Shown piece after piece: positions 36,960 to 49,160 of a DNA stretch of 64,000 nt (positions are counted from its first letter, which is position 1; the number at the start of each line of letters is the position of its first letter). This stretch comes from Platynereis dumerilii (Eukaryota > Annelida > Polychaeta > Phyllodocida > Nereididae): assembly GCA_026936325.1 (NCBI GenBank), contig JAPTHN010000001.1, positions 5,592,560 through 5,656,559 of the forward strand, in the 5' to 3' direction. The notes under the pieces were generated by a model, which did no database searches, was not told where the DNA came from, and saw only the letters and a program-made list of their open reading frames with translations. The translations under genes were made by a program, and so were the position numbers.

Positions 36960-38480
36960 TAAAAGCTACATGGTGTTTCAAGTGATAGCTGACTGGTAAA
37001 TGAATATTGGAGTTAATGTGATATTTCTTGATAATGGCTGTGGAGAACGGTGGGGAAATGACATCTGGTTTGTTTTAAGAACAAGCCTGCCAACACTCAT
37101 AAAGTAGACTTTTAAAAGCCAAGCATTAAATGAGCTTTAGCAGCATAATTTTCATCCAATGGGACACCAGGACAGGATTGTCTTTAAGGCATGTTCTAAC
37201 ACTGATGGCATGAGAATCTGGTATTGAGACATCATCTTAAATTAACAGATAAGCATAGGGATTCAAATTACGTTAGTTCTGAGATGCTAGAGTGTTCATA
37301 AGAACATAAGATGCCTGCATGGCTATAGCAAAGTGTTGGTAATTGTATCATGTTTCTATGATGTTATTCCCCATTGAACCTATTATTCATCTCTAGAATT
37401 CTCAATTATAATTGAAATGTTTTGCCCATTTAGTATTTACAGTACTAAGGAAAATTCCATACATTTAGCTTGACTTATAGCAATACTTATAGTAGTGGAA
37501 AAAGAACAATAGAGCACTCCAAGTATCAGTACTCCAGCTGTGTGACCTATGTATGCACTATTCAAATCCATGGTTTCATTGCAATTCAAAGGTTCTGTCA
37601 TTTCTTATTGAGAATATTTGCCATACATTTACGGGCAATTCAGAAATGACTTATAACAGCACTTACAACAGTGGTGAAAGAACAATTTAGCACCCCCAGT
37701 ATCAACACTCCAGCTGTGTGACCTGTGTATGCATTATTCAAATCTGCAAGACCATCACTTACTGCAGCAATTAATCACAGAAAGCAGGGTCTTCCATTTC
37801 CTGCAGCAAATCTATGCCTTGCATGAGTATTCTTTTATTATGGATGCTTGCAAATTGTCTTCCAGAAAGTGCAGAAGCTCATAATTGATAAAAGAACTGA
37901 ACTTGATTTATGTAAAGAAAGTAGTACATGGTAGGCCATGCTGGACTATGTTCCAGAGCAAATGAAATATGCATCATTCATGACATCAACACACTCTATG
38001 CAAATGACATGTGACAAATGTTGCCAGTATGCCTATTGGGTAGGGTCACTTAATCATGGGACACATCATGTGGACTGTAGTGCTTTGAGCGATGTTCCAT
38101 GGGCTATGATATATATATTGCAATTTGCTTTGCTTGCCTTTCCACTGGTGGCTTTTCCACTGTGCCTTTTGCACTGAAGGCTTTTGCTTTGTCTGCTTAT
38201 ATTACCATATGCAGGGAGTTCACTCCGATCTGTTCTCTGACTCGAGAGATAAATTCCGATTTGCTCTATGTAAATCTATTGCATATCATCTTTCTGCCTG
38301 GACACATTTGGAATAATTGAGCATCACCATTGGGAAATATTGGATAGAATCCTAGAGACCTGTAACTGCCTTGTTATCCCAATAACATTTGTCTGTAGTA
38401 AGTCCCCATCAACTATTTTGACAAAATAATCATCACATTTGTATGATTGAATTAATTGTGCTTGTTGCTTTGCAATTGTC
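36960..38480. repeat. Duplicated unit D3, copy 3
   Basis: Closely matches 39190-40900 in order: the core at 37026-37120 (ACATCTGGTTTGTTTTAAGA), GCAAGACCATCACTTACTGC near 37747, TGGACTATGTTCCAGAGCAA near 37941, and CTGCCTGGACACATTTGG near 38295. It also has an internal tandem repeat (37500-37590 with 37680-37760; shared CTCCAGCTGTGTGACCT) that copy 4 has only once. Open stretches are short and conserved only as nucleotide repeats. Confidence 0.75.
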
Positions 38481-39189
38481 ACAAGAGGAATACATTTGGC
38501 AATGATTTACAGATAATGTTCTTTCTGTATGCATTTTATCCATTGATGTCTCAGGTATTATAAGATTAATTTTGGATATAAGACAAAATAAATGGTGCAA
38601 TACACACAGAAATTGATTGCCTCTTTAAAAGTGTTTATACATTTATTTCTCCACATATATTTTGTCGACAAATTTCTGTACCATCTACAAATAGGTTTCT
38701 GTTCTCTTAACTCAGAAATAGATACAACTTCAATTTTGTTACATGTTCAATTCTTCAAAATTCAGGTATGTGAACCGATCTGCCATACTCAAAGAGCTTT
38801 TAATTCAACATTTGGATATGTCGCAACTGTCAAACAAATATGTGTAAATTTGGGATTGTACAGCAAGTGACTTTATAAAGGTTACCAACAAGATATCCCG
38901 CAAATACCAAATACTATATCTGAATTTGTAGCAGACCTGAAATTCCCGATAGTCAGGAGCGTTTTTGTATGCCATATTATAACATGGCAACACATCTTTT
39001 TATTAAATCTTGCATTTATACAGTTAACAACAATCTTTGCAAGTTCATAAATTCAGTGTAAGTCAGCATGGATTTCTTCAAGTTAAATATTATTGTCTGA
39101 ATTATTTTTTTTAAAGATTTGAAATGTCAACCAGTCAAGTGTCATAACATGCAGGGTTACAAGCACATACTATTGGCAAACATTTGTCT
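38481..39189. other. Unassigned AT-rich sequence
   Basis: Sits between D3 copies 3 and 4. No gene, splice-flanked exon or repeat was recognised. Confidence 0.35.
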
Positions 39190-40900
39190 AAAACTGCATG
39201 GTGTTTCCAGTGATAGATGACTGTAAATGAATATTGGAGTAAATGTAATATTTCTTGATAGTGGCTGCTGGAGAGCGGTGTGGAAATTACTTCTGGTTTG
39301 TTTTAAGAACAAGCCTGCCAACACTCATAGAGTAGACTTTTAAAAGCCAAGCATTAAATGAGCTTTAGCAGTATAATTTCCATCCAATGGGGCAACAAAG
39401 ACAGAATTGTCTTTCAGACATGTTCAAACACTGATGGCATGAAAGTCTGGTATTAAGACATCATCTTAAATTAACAGATAAGCGTAGGGATTCAAATTAC
39501 TTTATTTCTGAGATACTGCAGTAGAGTGTTAACGGCAACATAAGATCCCCAACATGACTATGGCAACATGTTGATAATTGTATCATATTTCTATGATGGT
39601 ATTCCCAATTGAAAATATTAGTCCTTCCCCATGGGCACATCAACGAATGTTGCAACAATGTCACACTTTTCGTCAAATGACGTAGAATTGTTTGGTTGAA
39701 ATTATGTTATCACAACGTTGTGAAGCAACGTCAAAGATATGACATTAGCATGCAACGTTGTGGCGACGTTTCACAACATTGTGAGGCAATGTCAGGAGTT
39801 CGACGTTAGCTTGCGACGTTGTGGCAATGTTGTAAAAAAACCCCGACGTCGTGTTCACGTTGGGGCGACATAATCTCTACCATATATACCTACGTGACCA
39901 ACAGACCAGCCCTCCACCAATTAGCAACGTTGAGGTTTACGTCGTGTGCCCACTGGGTTTCTAGTGTTCTTAAATTACATTTCAGATGTTCTGCTCAGAA
40001 AGTGCCTACTAAGAATATTTGCCCTGCATTTATACAGACAATTCAGAAATGATGCATCACAGTACTTATAGTAGAACAATTTAGCAACCCAAGTATCACC
40101 ACTCCAGCAGTGTGACCTGCGTATGCATTATTCAAATCTGCAAGACCATCACTTACTGCTGCAATTAATCACAGAAAGCAGGGTCTTCCATTTCCTGCAG
40201 CAAATCTATGCCTCGTATTAGTATTCTTTTATTATGGATGCTTGCAAATTGTCTTCCACAGAGTGCAGTAGCTCATAATTGACAAAAGAAATCCATTTGA
40301 TTTATGCAAGGAAAGTAGCACACAGGTAGCCCATGTTGGACTATGTTCCAGAGCAAATGAAACATGCATCATTCATGACATCAACTCACTCTGTGCAAAT
40401 GATTTGTGACAAATGTTACCAGCATGCCTATCGGGTAGGGTCACTAAATCATGGCACACATCATGTGGACTGTAGTGCTTTTGAGCGATGTTCCATGGGC
40501 TATGATATATATATTGCAATTTGCTTTGCTTGCCTTTCCACTGGTTGCTTTCCCACTGTGCCTTTTGCACTGAAGGCTTTTGCTTTGTCCGCCTATGTTA
40601 CCGTATGCAGGAAATTCACTCTGATCTGTTCTCTGACTCGAGAGATAAATTCCGATTCGCTCGATGTAAATCTATTGCATATCATCTTTCTGCCTGGACA
40701 CATTTGGAATAATTGAGCGTCACCATTGGGAAATATTGGAGTCCTAGAGACCTGTAACTGCCTTGCCATCCCAATAACATTTGTCTGCAGTAATTCTCTA
40801 CCAACATCAGTGACATAACTATATTGACAAAGTAATCATCTCATTTGCAAGATTGAATTAATTGCACTTGTTGCTTCACCATTGTAACAAGAAGTATATA
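39190..40900. repeat. Duplicated unit D3, copy 4
   Basis: Closest relative of copy 3 (36960-38480), offset by about 2.2-2.4 kb. The change in offset is explained by the 330-bp MITE at 39628 that only this copy carries, partly balanced by copy 3's internal repeat. Confidence 0.75.
39628..39957. mobile_element. 330-bp MITE rich in ACGTTG
   Basis: Inverted ends: left CCCATGGGCACATCAACG, right (reverse complement) CCCAGTGGGCACACGACG. The interior is a series of ACGTTG and CAACGT motifs (for example TGCAACGTTGTGGCGACG), giving several hairpins. Duplicate D3 copy 3 (near 37396) lacks it, so it inserted after that duplication. Superfamily not assigned; the target duplication is unclear. Confidence 0.75.
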
Positions 40901-41149
40901 TTTTGCAATGGTTCACAGAGTATGTTATAAGTCTGTGTATTTTATCCATGTTTTTTTTTGGAATAGAACAAGATGTGACTTCAATTTTCACATTTTTCTG
41001 TCTCTATGTGTTCGAGTATACCATATTCCCAAGAACTCTTCTCTATTATATATGACAAACTAAGGAAGGTGCAGAAATCATTCTTTGTTATTTTCACTGG
41101 GACATGCAGACAAACTGTTACATTATATCTCAAAGAACGAATTTATTTA

Positions 41150-41385
41150 GTGGATCTTTCTCCTGCAGACACATGTCATCCCAATAAGAAACCTTTGAAA
41201 GTGATCTTTGTTTCCAGTTGAATGGAATAATTTCAAATATTTGTCACGTTCTCTTATGCACTCAATAATCTTACTACTGATCCAAGGTTTGTTAAGAGTT
41301 TTGATTTTACATTGTCTTTTTGGAGCAACAGTATGCTTCTGGACTGCACCTCCAAGTAAGACTACTTTATGATCGCAGACTAGCA
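41150..41385 (-). mobile_element. LINE fragment (CR1/L2-like), linker before reverse transcriptase
   Basis: The minus strand encodes NKPWISSKIIECIRERDKYL followed by KLFHSTGNKDHFQRF. The pattern KPWI..I...I..RD..Y..F is typical of the region between endonuclease and reverse transcriptase in CR1/L2/Rex1/jockey-type LINEs. The frame is open for about 90 codons, but the rest of the ORF2 is missing on both sides, so this is an isolated fragment. It lies in the intron only about 75 bp downstream of the receptor exon, in the same orientation. Confidence 0.7.
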
Positions 41386-41459
41386 GGGGTGGTCTAATCA
41401 TGCTGTGGTCACCGTTTTCCAAATTTTGTCATTTATAGAAATTAAATGCAATGACTTAC

Positions 41460-41705
41460 CATCATCGTTGTCATAGATGAGAGCAACTTCCTTCCAGCCG
41501 TAACGCCGAGCGACCTCTGTTGATACCAACATGACATCAAGAGGTTTTGGAAGCACTGAGATCAAGTTGAAAGGGTAATATCTCACAGATTGGAAGGCCT
41601 CAGTCAAAAAGTATGGTATTCCAAACTTCTCGGTCGCAGTGGCAAGCGCTTCGACATATGGGCCTAGGAGTAACGAGATATTGGTCGTACCAATTTCCAT
41701 GTACG
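41460..41705 (-). CDS. Internal exon of an ionotropic glutamate receptor (kainate-like), amino-terminal domain
   Basis: The product would be a subunit of a ligand-gated cation channel in the cell membrane; this exon covers part of the extracellular amino-terminal domain (ANF-receptor/LIVBP fold) that guides subunit assembly. On the minus strand an acceptor TTCTTTTCAG ends at 41706 and a donor GGTAAGT follows at 41459. The 246 bp between are open, with both introns in phase 1, so the exon can be skipped or duplicated without a frame change. The peptide contains NISLLLGPYVEAL, GIPYFLTEAF, then a spacer to YGWKEVALIYDNDD. This mirrors the kainate receptor order IxGP...GVPHxxT...FFKWKTVTVVYDD. 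Other receptors with this fold (class C GPCRs, guanylate cyclases) fit less well. No neighbouring exon was found, so the flanking introns are long or the rest is outside the window. Orthology to a named subunit is not claimed. Confidence 0.8.
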
Positions 41706-41889
41706 CTGAAAAGAAGAGATAAAATTGTCAATCATTTACTTGCAGAATTAATATCAATGAGTTTGATTATTATTCACCTAATTAATCATCAGTTACGGCA
41801 ATGGCAATAAGTCATTGTGTGTTTCAATGATTAGAGTTCACCATGTAGCCAAAATTTGTAATATTTCAGGACTGTAACTTGTCTGTTAT

Positions 41890-42053
41890 ATATAAAATTT
41901 AATTGTGTCTCACATTTTTGCATTTTTGAAATGATATATGATGATTTTTTCAATTATGTTATTTCAGTTTTGCAATTTGAACACATAAATGACATGTATA
42001 CATTCATTAATGGACACAGCAGTGTCAATAAACTACTACTACTACTACTACTA
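41890..42053 (+). mobile_element. Possible LINE or SINE 3' tail ending in (CTA)n
   Basis: AATGGACACAGCAGTGTC is followed by AATAAA and a (CTA)n run at 42032-42053. A polyadenylation-like signal joined to a short-unit microsatellite is how many non-LTR tails end. No coding part is recognisable, so this is tentative. Confidence 0.35.
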
Positions 42054-45000
42054 GCAAAAAGCCTGTCAAAAATCATTACTCAGGAACTGATAAGAATATC
42101 TAGAACCAATCAGATTACAGCAAATGTCAGAAACATTGACTGGGAAATGGCTGACTATATATCGCGTTTTTTAACATTTGGACAAGGCTGAAAGTGATAC
42201 ACAGTCAACCACATCTGAGTCTGCTGAAAGTGGAAAAAGGATGAAGAATTTCAAGATCACAACTAGTACATTGTATTTTTCTGTCATATGGATGTTTGAA
42301 AAGTGTCCTTGGTAGCAAAATCCATGATACAAAGCTAATACAAGAAAAAAAAACAGCTGACAATATCATAAACCAGACACAAAGATATATATTTTCACAG
42401 TTCAGATTACTGCTGGATTCTTGCCAATGACGACAAAAGAAAATATCCATACTCCTGCATCAGGTTAATATGGAAAATGCCCTGTAGCTCCTCTTCTCCT
42501 ATAAGGACAAATGAGCTTTGTGCTGTTATCAATATCTTTGCTATTGACCCTTAGGAATTACAAACATATCCTGATGAAACTTCCAGTTGGAGTAGCAGCT
42601 CTTATTTGCTTTCCATGAGAGAGTGTGCCACTGGATTGTGAATAACCCGATAGACATACAGTATTGTGCCATGACGCACCCTTGAGGGATGACCCGTGTT
42701 TGTCGATAAAGTTTCAAGAGGCGCAAAAATATTTGCGCAGTTAATGAATCATAACTTTTCGACTTCCCCAACAGCCAAAACGTGTTCTCTCCTCTCCATA
42801 CAATCAATAATTCGTTAACCCTGTACAACAGAGACAACTTGGAGCTAGAGAATGTAGGACTGTGAACTATGGGTAGTAATTCTGTGCTGAGCCTGACTGC
42901 TAAAGAACTACAACAGCAGTGACCTGTATATGAAAATTGCGGTTTCTTAGAAACCGAGAAAACAATTCGTAAATTGACTCTTATGTGTCTTCTCAGAATA
43001 TGAAAAACATTAACTTATAAGTAACTTATGCACCCCCAGCTACAATAAGGAAATTTCAATTAACATAGTATGCGTACTTCCAAATCTTCCAAGCATGAGT
43101 GGGAGTAGAAGCTTATACTTGTTCGAATAACTGAAAATGAAAATGAATAGAAAGTTTAGATTTCCAAGCATTCATAGCCAGACTCGGAACACTTAATTTT
43201 CAGAAACAATTTAATTTAACGAGTAAAATATCGTCACCAAATAAATGAAATGACACGTCCTGACAACATGGGAACCCTTGCTGCCATGCAAAAACTATAT
43301 CATCAGAATTTATAATTATTTCAGGCCAACCCTTGAATTTCAACTAATTCAGTGTTTTCTTAGCAGTTAATATTATGTAACAGTGTTGAATGACAAAATT
43401 TCTTTTGAAACATGCTGTACCATCTTCTGACTATTGCTTGTGGCAATGTCTCTACTGCCATTGTGTCTAATATCACAAAGTGCCTTTCAAAAGACTTGGG
43501 ATATTTCAAATAGCACTATGAGGATATTTGAAAAGGTCAAATATCCCCAAAGATACCAATTGGATATTTCATCAGACCCTATTTCATCAGATGATATTCC
43601 ATCTTAAGCTTTGGCTGACCATATGGACCTTTGGCAGACCATATGGAGCTTTGGCAGCTACCAATTATTCTCCGGGTCCTATTTTTGGTTCCAAAATATC
43701 CAGCAGAGGGGGCTTCAACTTCAGAAGCCCTGGATACATGCTACACTTCATTTACACTGAACGGCCCTCTTGTGTTGTAGAAGAGATGGCAGTGCATGAC
43801 AGCCCAAAGTTCTAACAAATAGTGTCCAAATAGTTCCTAACCATGAGACACTATTTGGTCACTATTTGATGTAGAAGAGATGGCTGTCAATATACTATGA
43901 CAAAGTTTCTAACATAGCACATTAGAAATTTTGGAAAAGTTCAGTAGAAAATGTGGCTTGGTTGCACTTTCGGCAAAGCATGGTGAGGGGAGTAGATATT
44001 GTGACAAAGACCTATTTTAGTGTCTGGCATGCAAAAAGCAGCCTGATTTGCATATTGGGCATGTAGACCTTTCGGCTGTAACAACTATCATCATAACTAA
44101 TATAATGCTTGAGGAAAGATTGAGTGCTCTCTTATAATGAAGCCTGAAACTGAGAGTCCCATAGCATTGAATGGCAAATTTTGAAAACCTACGGCTATGG
44201 CTGTATAAAGTCAACTGAACTCTGAGAATCAGACAGAATTGAGTTGAACCACACATCAAAAAATGAGGTTGGACACAATAAATAATTATTGGTTTATTAT
44301 TGTTCTATAAATCCAAATTATTGTTCGATGAATCCAAATGGTCACAGCTAAACCATGATAATAAGACATGACCTGTAACTTGTTATCACAACCATTTTCT
44401 TTGTTTTGGCAACCGATCTTTCATTAACCAGAGATAGCTGTTGACTATTCTTTTTTAGAGTGTACCAGCCATAGAGCAGCTAAAAGAAACAGGGAAGAAA
44501 TCAACTGTCTGAAGAAGCTTTTAGCCCACAAGATGTGTTGGAAGATGATAAATATGTGGTTATGAAATTGGCATTAGTCACAGCAGAAGTTCTAGCCTTT
44601 TTTTCTTTGTAAGTGATCTGCTTCTTCAACATACTCGATAAAAAAATACTATTGTCCAACCTACTTCTTTAAATCATTGCAATATCTTTCAAACACTGGC
44701 TGACGTTATGATACTTCTCAAATACTTTCGAATAGACCTATTATTGTTAAATAATTGGTCTCAGATTGAAAGGATAGATAACAAAGGTTTTTTTTAATGA
44801 AAAGCCATGATGAAGATATGTCTGAAAGACAATAATGTAAGATTGGAAAGGAAATCTGGAGTCAAAAACTGCAAACCATTTTCGAATACATACAATAATA
44901 TATAGATTAAAAATGGATGTGAAAATTCTTACAACTTTCAATATCCTTTTAACAACGCATCTATTTATCTTGCATTTCAATCACTTATAAAAAAAGATTG

Positions 45001-45419
45001 TTCTCAAATGTAGACCTATCTCTGAATTGTTATTCATTCGCAAGACCCAGATTAAGTATTACCATTTCAATTTATTTTAAGATGCATATGATATGCTTTC
45101 CTGCACTTGGACTTCAACAAGCAAAATACAAAAGTTCAATGCCCTAACTTGTGGAAAAAACCTTTTTTTTTTCAATTTTGAACTTATGATATCTGCAAAA
45201 ACTGTGCAACAACAAGCTTGCAAAACAACATTATGAGAAATAAGGAGTGGCACATTTTCTGCAGCTGAGACAATCATAATATTTCACCTTTGCAACAGCA
45301 GTTTTACTGAAAGAAATTTGAAGATATGTTTTCAAATAACAAATAACTTATTCAAGGAAACTCCAGTATGTCTCAAAAGCTAATGTAAAGAATGCAAACT
45401 ATGCAATATAAGATAAAGG
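42054..45419. other. Unassigned, probably intron or intergenic
   Basis: No exon with matching splice sites and recognisable domain, no clear repeat family. A short duplication (AGAAGAGATGGC near 43780 and 43873) is the only structure seen. Confidence 0.4.
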
Positions 45420-46075
45420 CTGTCAATGAAACATTGAATGTAGCTTAAAATATGTTGCCAACATAAAGAAATAATTTTGCACTTGTGTTGCTCATATATA
45501 GGCTAAACCATAAACTTCATGACTACCTTAATATAAGCGTTGAAATGCTGAATTGAGGAAATTTGTGACATGAAACATAGCTTAAACTTAGCAGAAGTGA
45601 TATGTTGTTTATATAAAAGTAATGCACATTTTTGCACTTGTGTTATGACGCTCATGTGGACTACACTATAATATACTTCATGACAACCTCAGTATAATTC
45701 GTGGCATGAAGTTTTGAAACTGCTGACGGAAATTTGTAACATGAAACATTGCTTAAACTTAGCATGAAGTGATATGTTGCCTATATAGAGTGACAATTTT
45801 GCACTTAAGTCTTGATGCTAATAAGGGCCATACTATATACTTCAGGACTACCTTAATATAATATATAGTAGCATGTCATGAAGTGTTGAAAATGCTGGCG
45901 AAATTTGTAACATGAAACATTGCTTAAACTTAGCATGAAGTGATATGTTGCCTATATAAAGCAATAATTTTGTTCTTATGTTATGATGCTCATACTATAT
46001 ACTTCATGACTACCTTGATAAAATGCATGGTAGCATGACATGAAGTGCTGAAATTGCTGAAGGGAATTTGTAAGA
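45420..46075. repeat. Tandem repeat, unit about 170 bp, four units
   Basis: Landmark GAAACATTGCTTAAACTTAG or a variant occurs near 45427, 45571, 45741 and 45912. Each unit also has GATATGTTGCCTATATA-like, TTTTGCACTT and TACTTCATGACTACCTTAA-like segments. The last two units are most alike. Non-coding; every frame has stops. Confidence 0.8.
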
Positions 46076-46079
46076 TGAA

Positions 46080-47650
46080 GCGGGAACTGGCGGAAGCCAA
46101 ACAAGATGCTTAGAGGACATTAAAGATTGTGGGGACGGAGGTTGGTTTTTTTCTTTTTTCCGCTTCTCCTTTTTCTTTTGGGCTCATTGTTGTCGGCCGG
46201 AGTTGTCGCTGGAGGGCCTAGAGGAAGTGACCCTTTAGCGAAGACGGTAAGAAATGTGCTCGCTCGCTTGAGCTCTCAGCGTCGGATTAAAGCACGGCAG
46301 GAAAAAAGTGATGGATTACATCAGAAGTAGGGGAGAGGAGCCTGCCTGCAGAAGCCCACAGAAGCCTGCTGAAGCATTGGCAGCTGATTCAGCAACATCA
46401 GCTGCAGATAGAAGCAGCAAGAAGCATCAACAACATCACCAGCAACTGTGTTTTTGGAGCCCTCCAATCTTTCCGTTCTATCCCGCTGGTGTCTAAGTAG
46501 TCCGCAATGATGCTCACACACTCATGTAGGATTACAATGAATCAGGGGTTCGGGTCAACGCCTAACACTGAACCCTTCGTCTTGCGTCTAGTAATTACTG
46601 CACAAGGCAGTCTTAACAAGGCTTACAAAGGCACCTTTTGTACCCCTCTAAGAAGGCATTCACCTCTTCTTGTTAATCTACACATCAGGAGCACAATTAT
46701 GGCCAGTGATTTATGTGGAGCGATGACGCACTGGGGGATACACTGAACAAGGCAAAATTGGTTACTTTGAGAACGCTGTTTGGAACACGCCACATTCACA
46801 AACTGCGAATCTTTGGGAAATGAGGCTCTCTGAAATGTACAAAGACTCCCAACCACAACAGTTTAAAGTTTTCGCAGAGCAAACAAAAAGTGTGAAAAAT
46901 CATCAAACATCTTCGCCTTTGAACTTGAAGAATGTTGGCAGATGATTCTCCCCATCTGTCTTTGAAGATTTGCAAACTCAAGTTTCAACGCTCCTTATCG
47001 GGCGTCTCAGCCGAGCTTTGTAGATTCAGATTTAGGAATTCACCCATCAACATCAGCAGATTGGCAGCGCCTTTCATGCATAGATTCTAATTGGAGCACG
47101 TGCTAGGCCTAATTGATGGTGTGAAGGCTGCGAAGCGAGACTAAGAAAGCCAACTTTGTGGTCTGCATACGCAACACACTTCTACTGACTGAAGTGTTAG
47201 AGAGAGTGTGCCACAGAAATAGAGATAGAGACTGAGAGAGAGACATGGTCTACATTGGCTGCAGGTTAAGCCTTAGAGAGGTCAGACCCACTTGCCTGTA
47301 TTGTGTCTTCTCATCCCAAAAGCTAAACAGACCAGTTTGTCTTGCAAATTGAGCCTGTTATCCCAAAGCCAGCAATTCGCCTGGCCTGTACGGAGTTATG
47401 GAATTTATATTATGGAGAAAGCTTTTTGTTCTCAAGGCACATCAATCAGGAAGATTGCGCACATACACGCCGGTCCTCTCTTTTTGTCTTTTCGCCATCC
47501 ATTCCCAGTGACTGCGTCCTGAGAATAACTTGATTGGATGTGGGAGAATTAACTCATTGCTTAATTCATTGCGCTGGGAGATATTCTGTATGGAGCCGAG
47601 GCTTATGCCTGCTGCTACAACAAAACATACCGCCTCCTACGACAGAGTCA
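46080..47650. other. Non-repetitive, higher-complexity region; candidate regulatory or untranslated DNA
   Basis: By eye this stretch is less AT-rich than the surroundings and shares no segment with the duplications. It holds a strong donor-like site (ACGGTAAGAA at 46245), two CAGCTG E-boxes near 46381 and 46401, and a CACGTG E-box at 47097-47102. The open frame from 46127 that looks like a signal peptide begins with TTG directly after a stop, and its hydrophobic part is a T-rich tract, so it is not called as a gene. A promoter, enhancer or 5' untranslated exon is possible. Confidence 0.3.
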
Positions 47651-48589
47651 GTTTTAAGATTAAATTCTGAATATCACAAAGGTTATACACTCTCAATGTA
47701 ATTAAATCACAACCCGTCAGATAAAAGCGTTAGATCTACATATTGTAGAGTCTGACATGCGGTGTAAATTAAAATTTGTTATTGCAAAATGTAGGTCGAT
47801 ATTTCGTTAAAAATAAAGTTCTGGGATGCCCAATTGGTAATCCAAAACAAGTAAAAGGTTTCAGTATATAAGCTGATGTAGATCCAATCCTATTTATTAT
47901 TGTTCCTTTTTCTTTACATTGCTAGTAATTGATAAACTATACAGATCTACCATGTATATATACTACAGCCTTTTAGACATTACTGGGACATATTTCCTGT
48001 TATTTTTTTAGAATTCAATGGTTGCGGATTCAATTAAATCTGCATTAAAGAATATTTATATATGTATTGGTGGTTAATCTGTATTATAGTTGCAATCTGT
48101 CATTTACCTGCTCTTTAAAATGTATTAGGAAGCAATAGGCTTATGGAAATGAAGGTCTGGAGTTAATACAACCAATTTAAAAGTTACTCTTGCCAATTTG
48201 AGCAGCTTAGGTGCCTTAATCTGAGGTCAAGTTGACTAGAGGGGAGCCAACAGTTAGGACTTGGACAGTGGAAGGGTGGGGGACTATTTTAACTGCAGGA
48301 AGCTGTAGGAGCTGGTTTGAGTATTAACGGCGTCCACACTGCACTCAGGGGAGCCATTAGTGACAAGGGCAGTACAAAGGAGGTGCCCGGGGCAAGGACG
48401 GGCCCATCTCAGCAGCCGTGTAGACAAGGTCTCGAATTTGCCCATCTCTTGATTTCCATTTCCTAACTCTAATTCCCCAACAATAAATCTGAAATGGAGT
48501 GGATAGGCAACACAGCCAGATAGCCGAGAACAGCCCAAAGTCCAAGTAAATCCACTAACTGTAAAATAAGAACAAGAAACCGCCGCAAA
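47651..48589. other. Unassigned
   Basis: AT-rich up to about 48180, then more balanced. The minus-strand open stretch at 48284-48655 begins with TTG and has no recognisable domain. Confidence 0.35.
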
Positions 48590-49160
48590 TCCTAATTTGC
48601 AGCCAGCGTTTACACGAGCAAGGTTTGAAGATGAGACGAGAAATGGACCTTCCAACTATTCATGAAGTTTCTTCGAATTTGTTACCTGAACTGAAACACT
48701 GTACATACACATCCTTTAGAGGCAGGATGTGAAATTACTTCCATACATGGTTCATGATTACATTTGTGTTTGGAAGTTTGAAATTCTGCATAGACTGGTA
48801 TACAATGTACAGTGCAACAGGGGGAATCTAATATGAATGAACTGTGTTTCCAGACCCCAGACACTCCAATGTGGAAGCAAAGCATTCAAAACTCAGAAAT
48901 TCAAATAATTTTGAGTGAGAAGTACTCAACTGCTTCGAGCCAGTTCTTGGCAAAAGAGTTGTTGCAAACTTGAGTTTACATGAACAAGCGAGCTGCTGGA
49001 TGGTCTAACTATATATGAGAGCAAAAATGGACTTTCATGCAGTTCCATTAAATATGTTCAAGGAATTGAAACACCGAAAGTCCAGGAAACAGGATCTGAA
49101 ACTTCCATACTGTCTCATGATTACATTTACGTTCGGAAGTTTGAAATTCTGTAAAGACTG
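48590..49160. repeat. Host tandem repeat D6, unit A and left half of unit B
   Basis: Unit A runs to about 48945 and unit B from there to the insertion. Shared landmarks: AAATGGACCTTCC / AAAATGGACTTTC, CATGATTACATTT, GAAGTTTGAAATTCTG and TTTTGAGTGAGAA. Unit B stops abruptly at 49160 and resumes at 57276. Non-coding. Confidence 0.8.

Noticed and set aside
46127-46330. Open frame resembling a signal peptide (hydrophobic Phe/Leu run) with a following donor site
   Set aside because: It starts with TTG directly after an in-frame stop, no ATG is available, and the hydrophobic run is encoded by a T-rich tract. Not called as a gene.
48284-48655. Minus-strand frame of 123 codons
   Set aside because: Starts at TTG, no recognisable domain, and overlaps the start of a non-coding tandem repeat.
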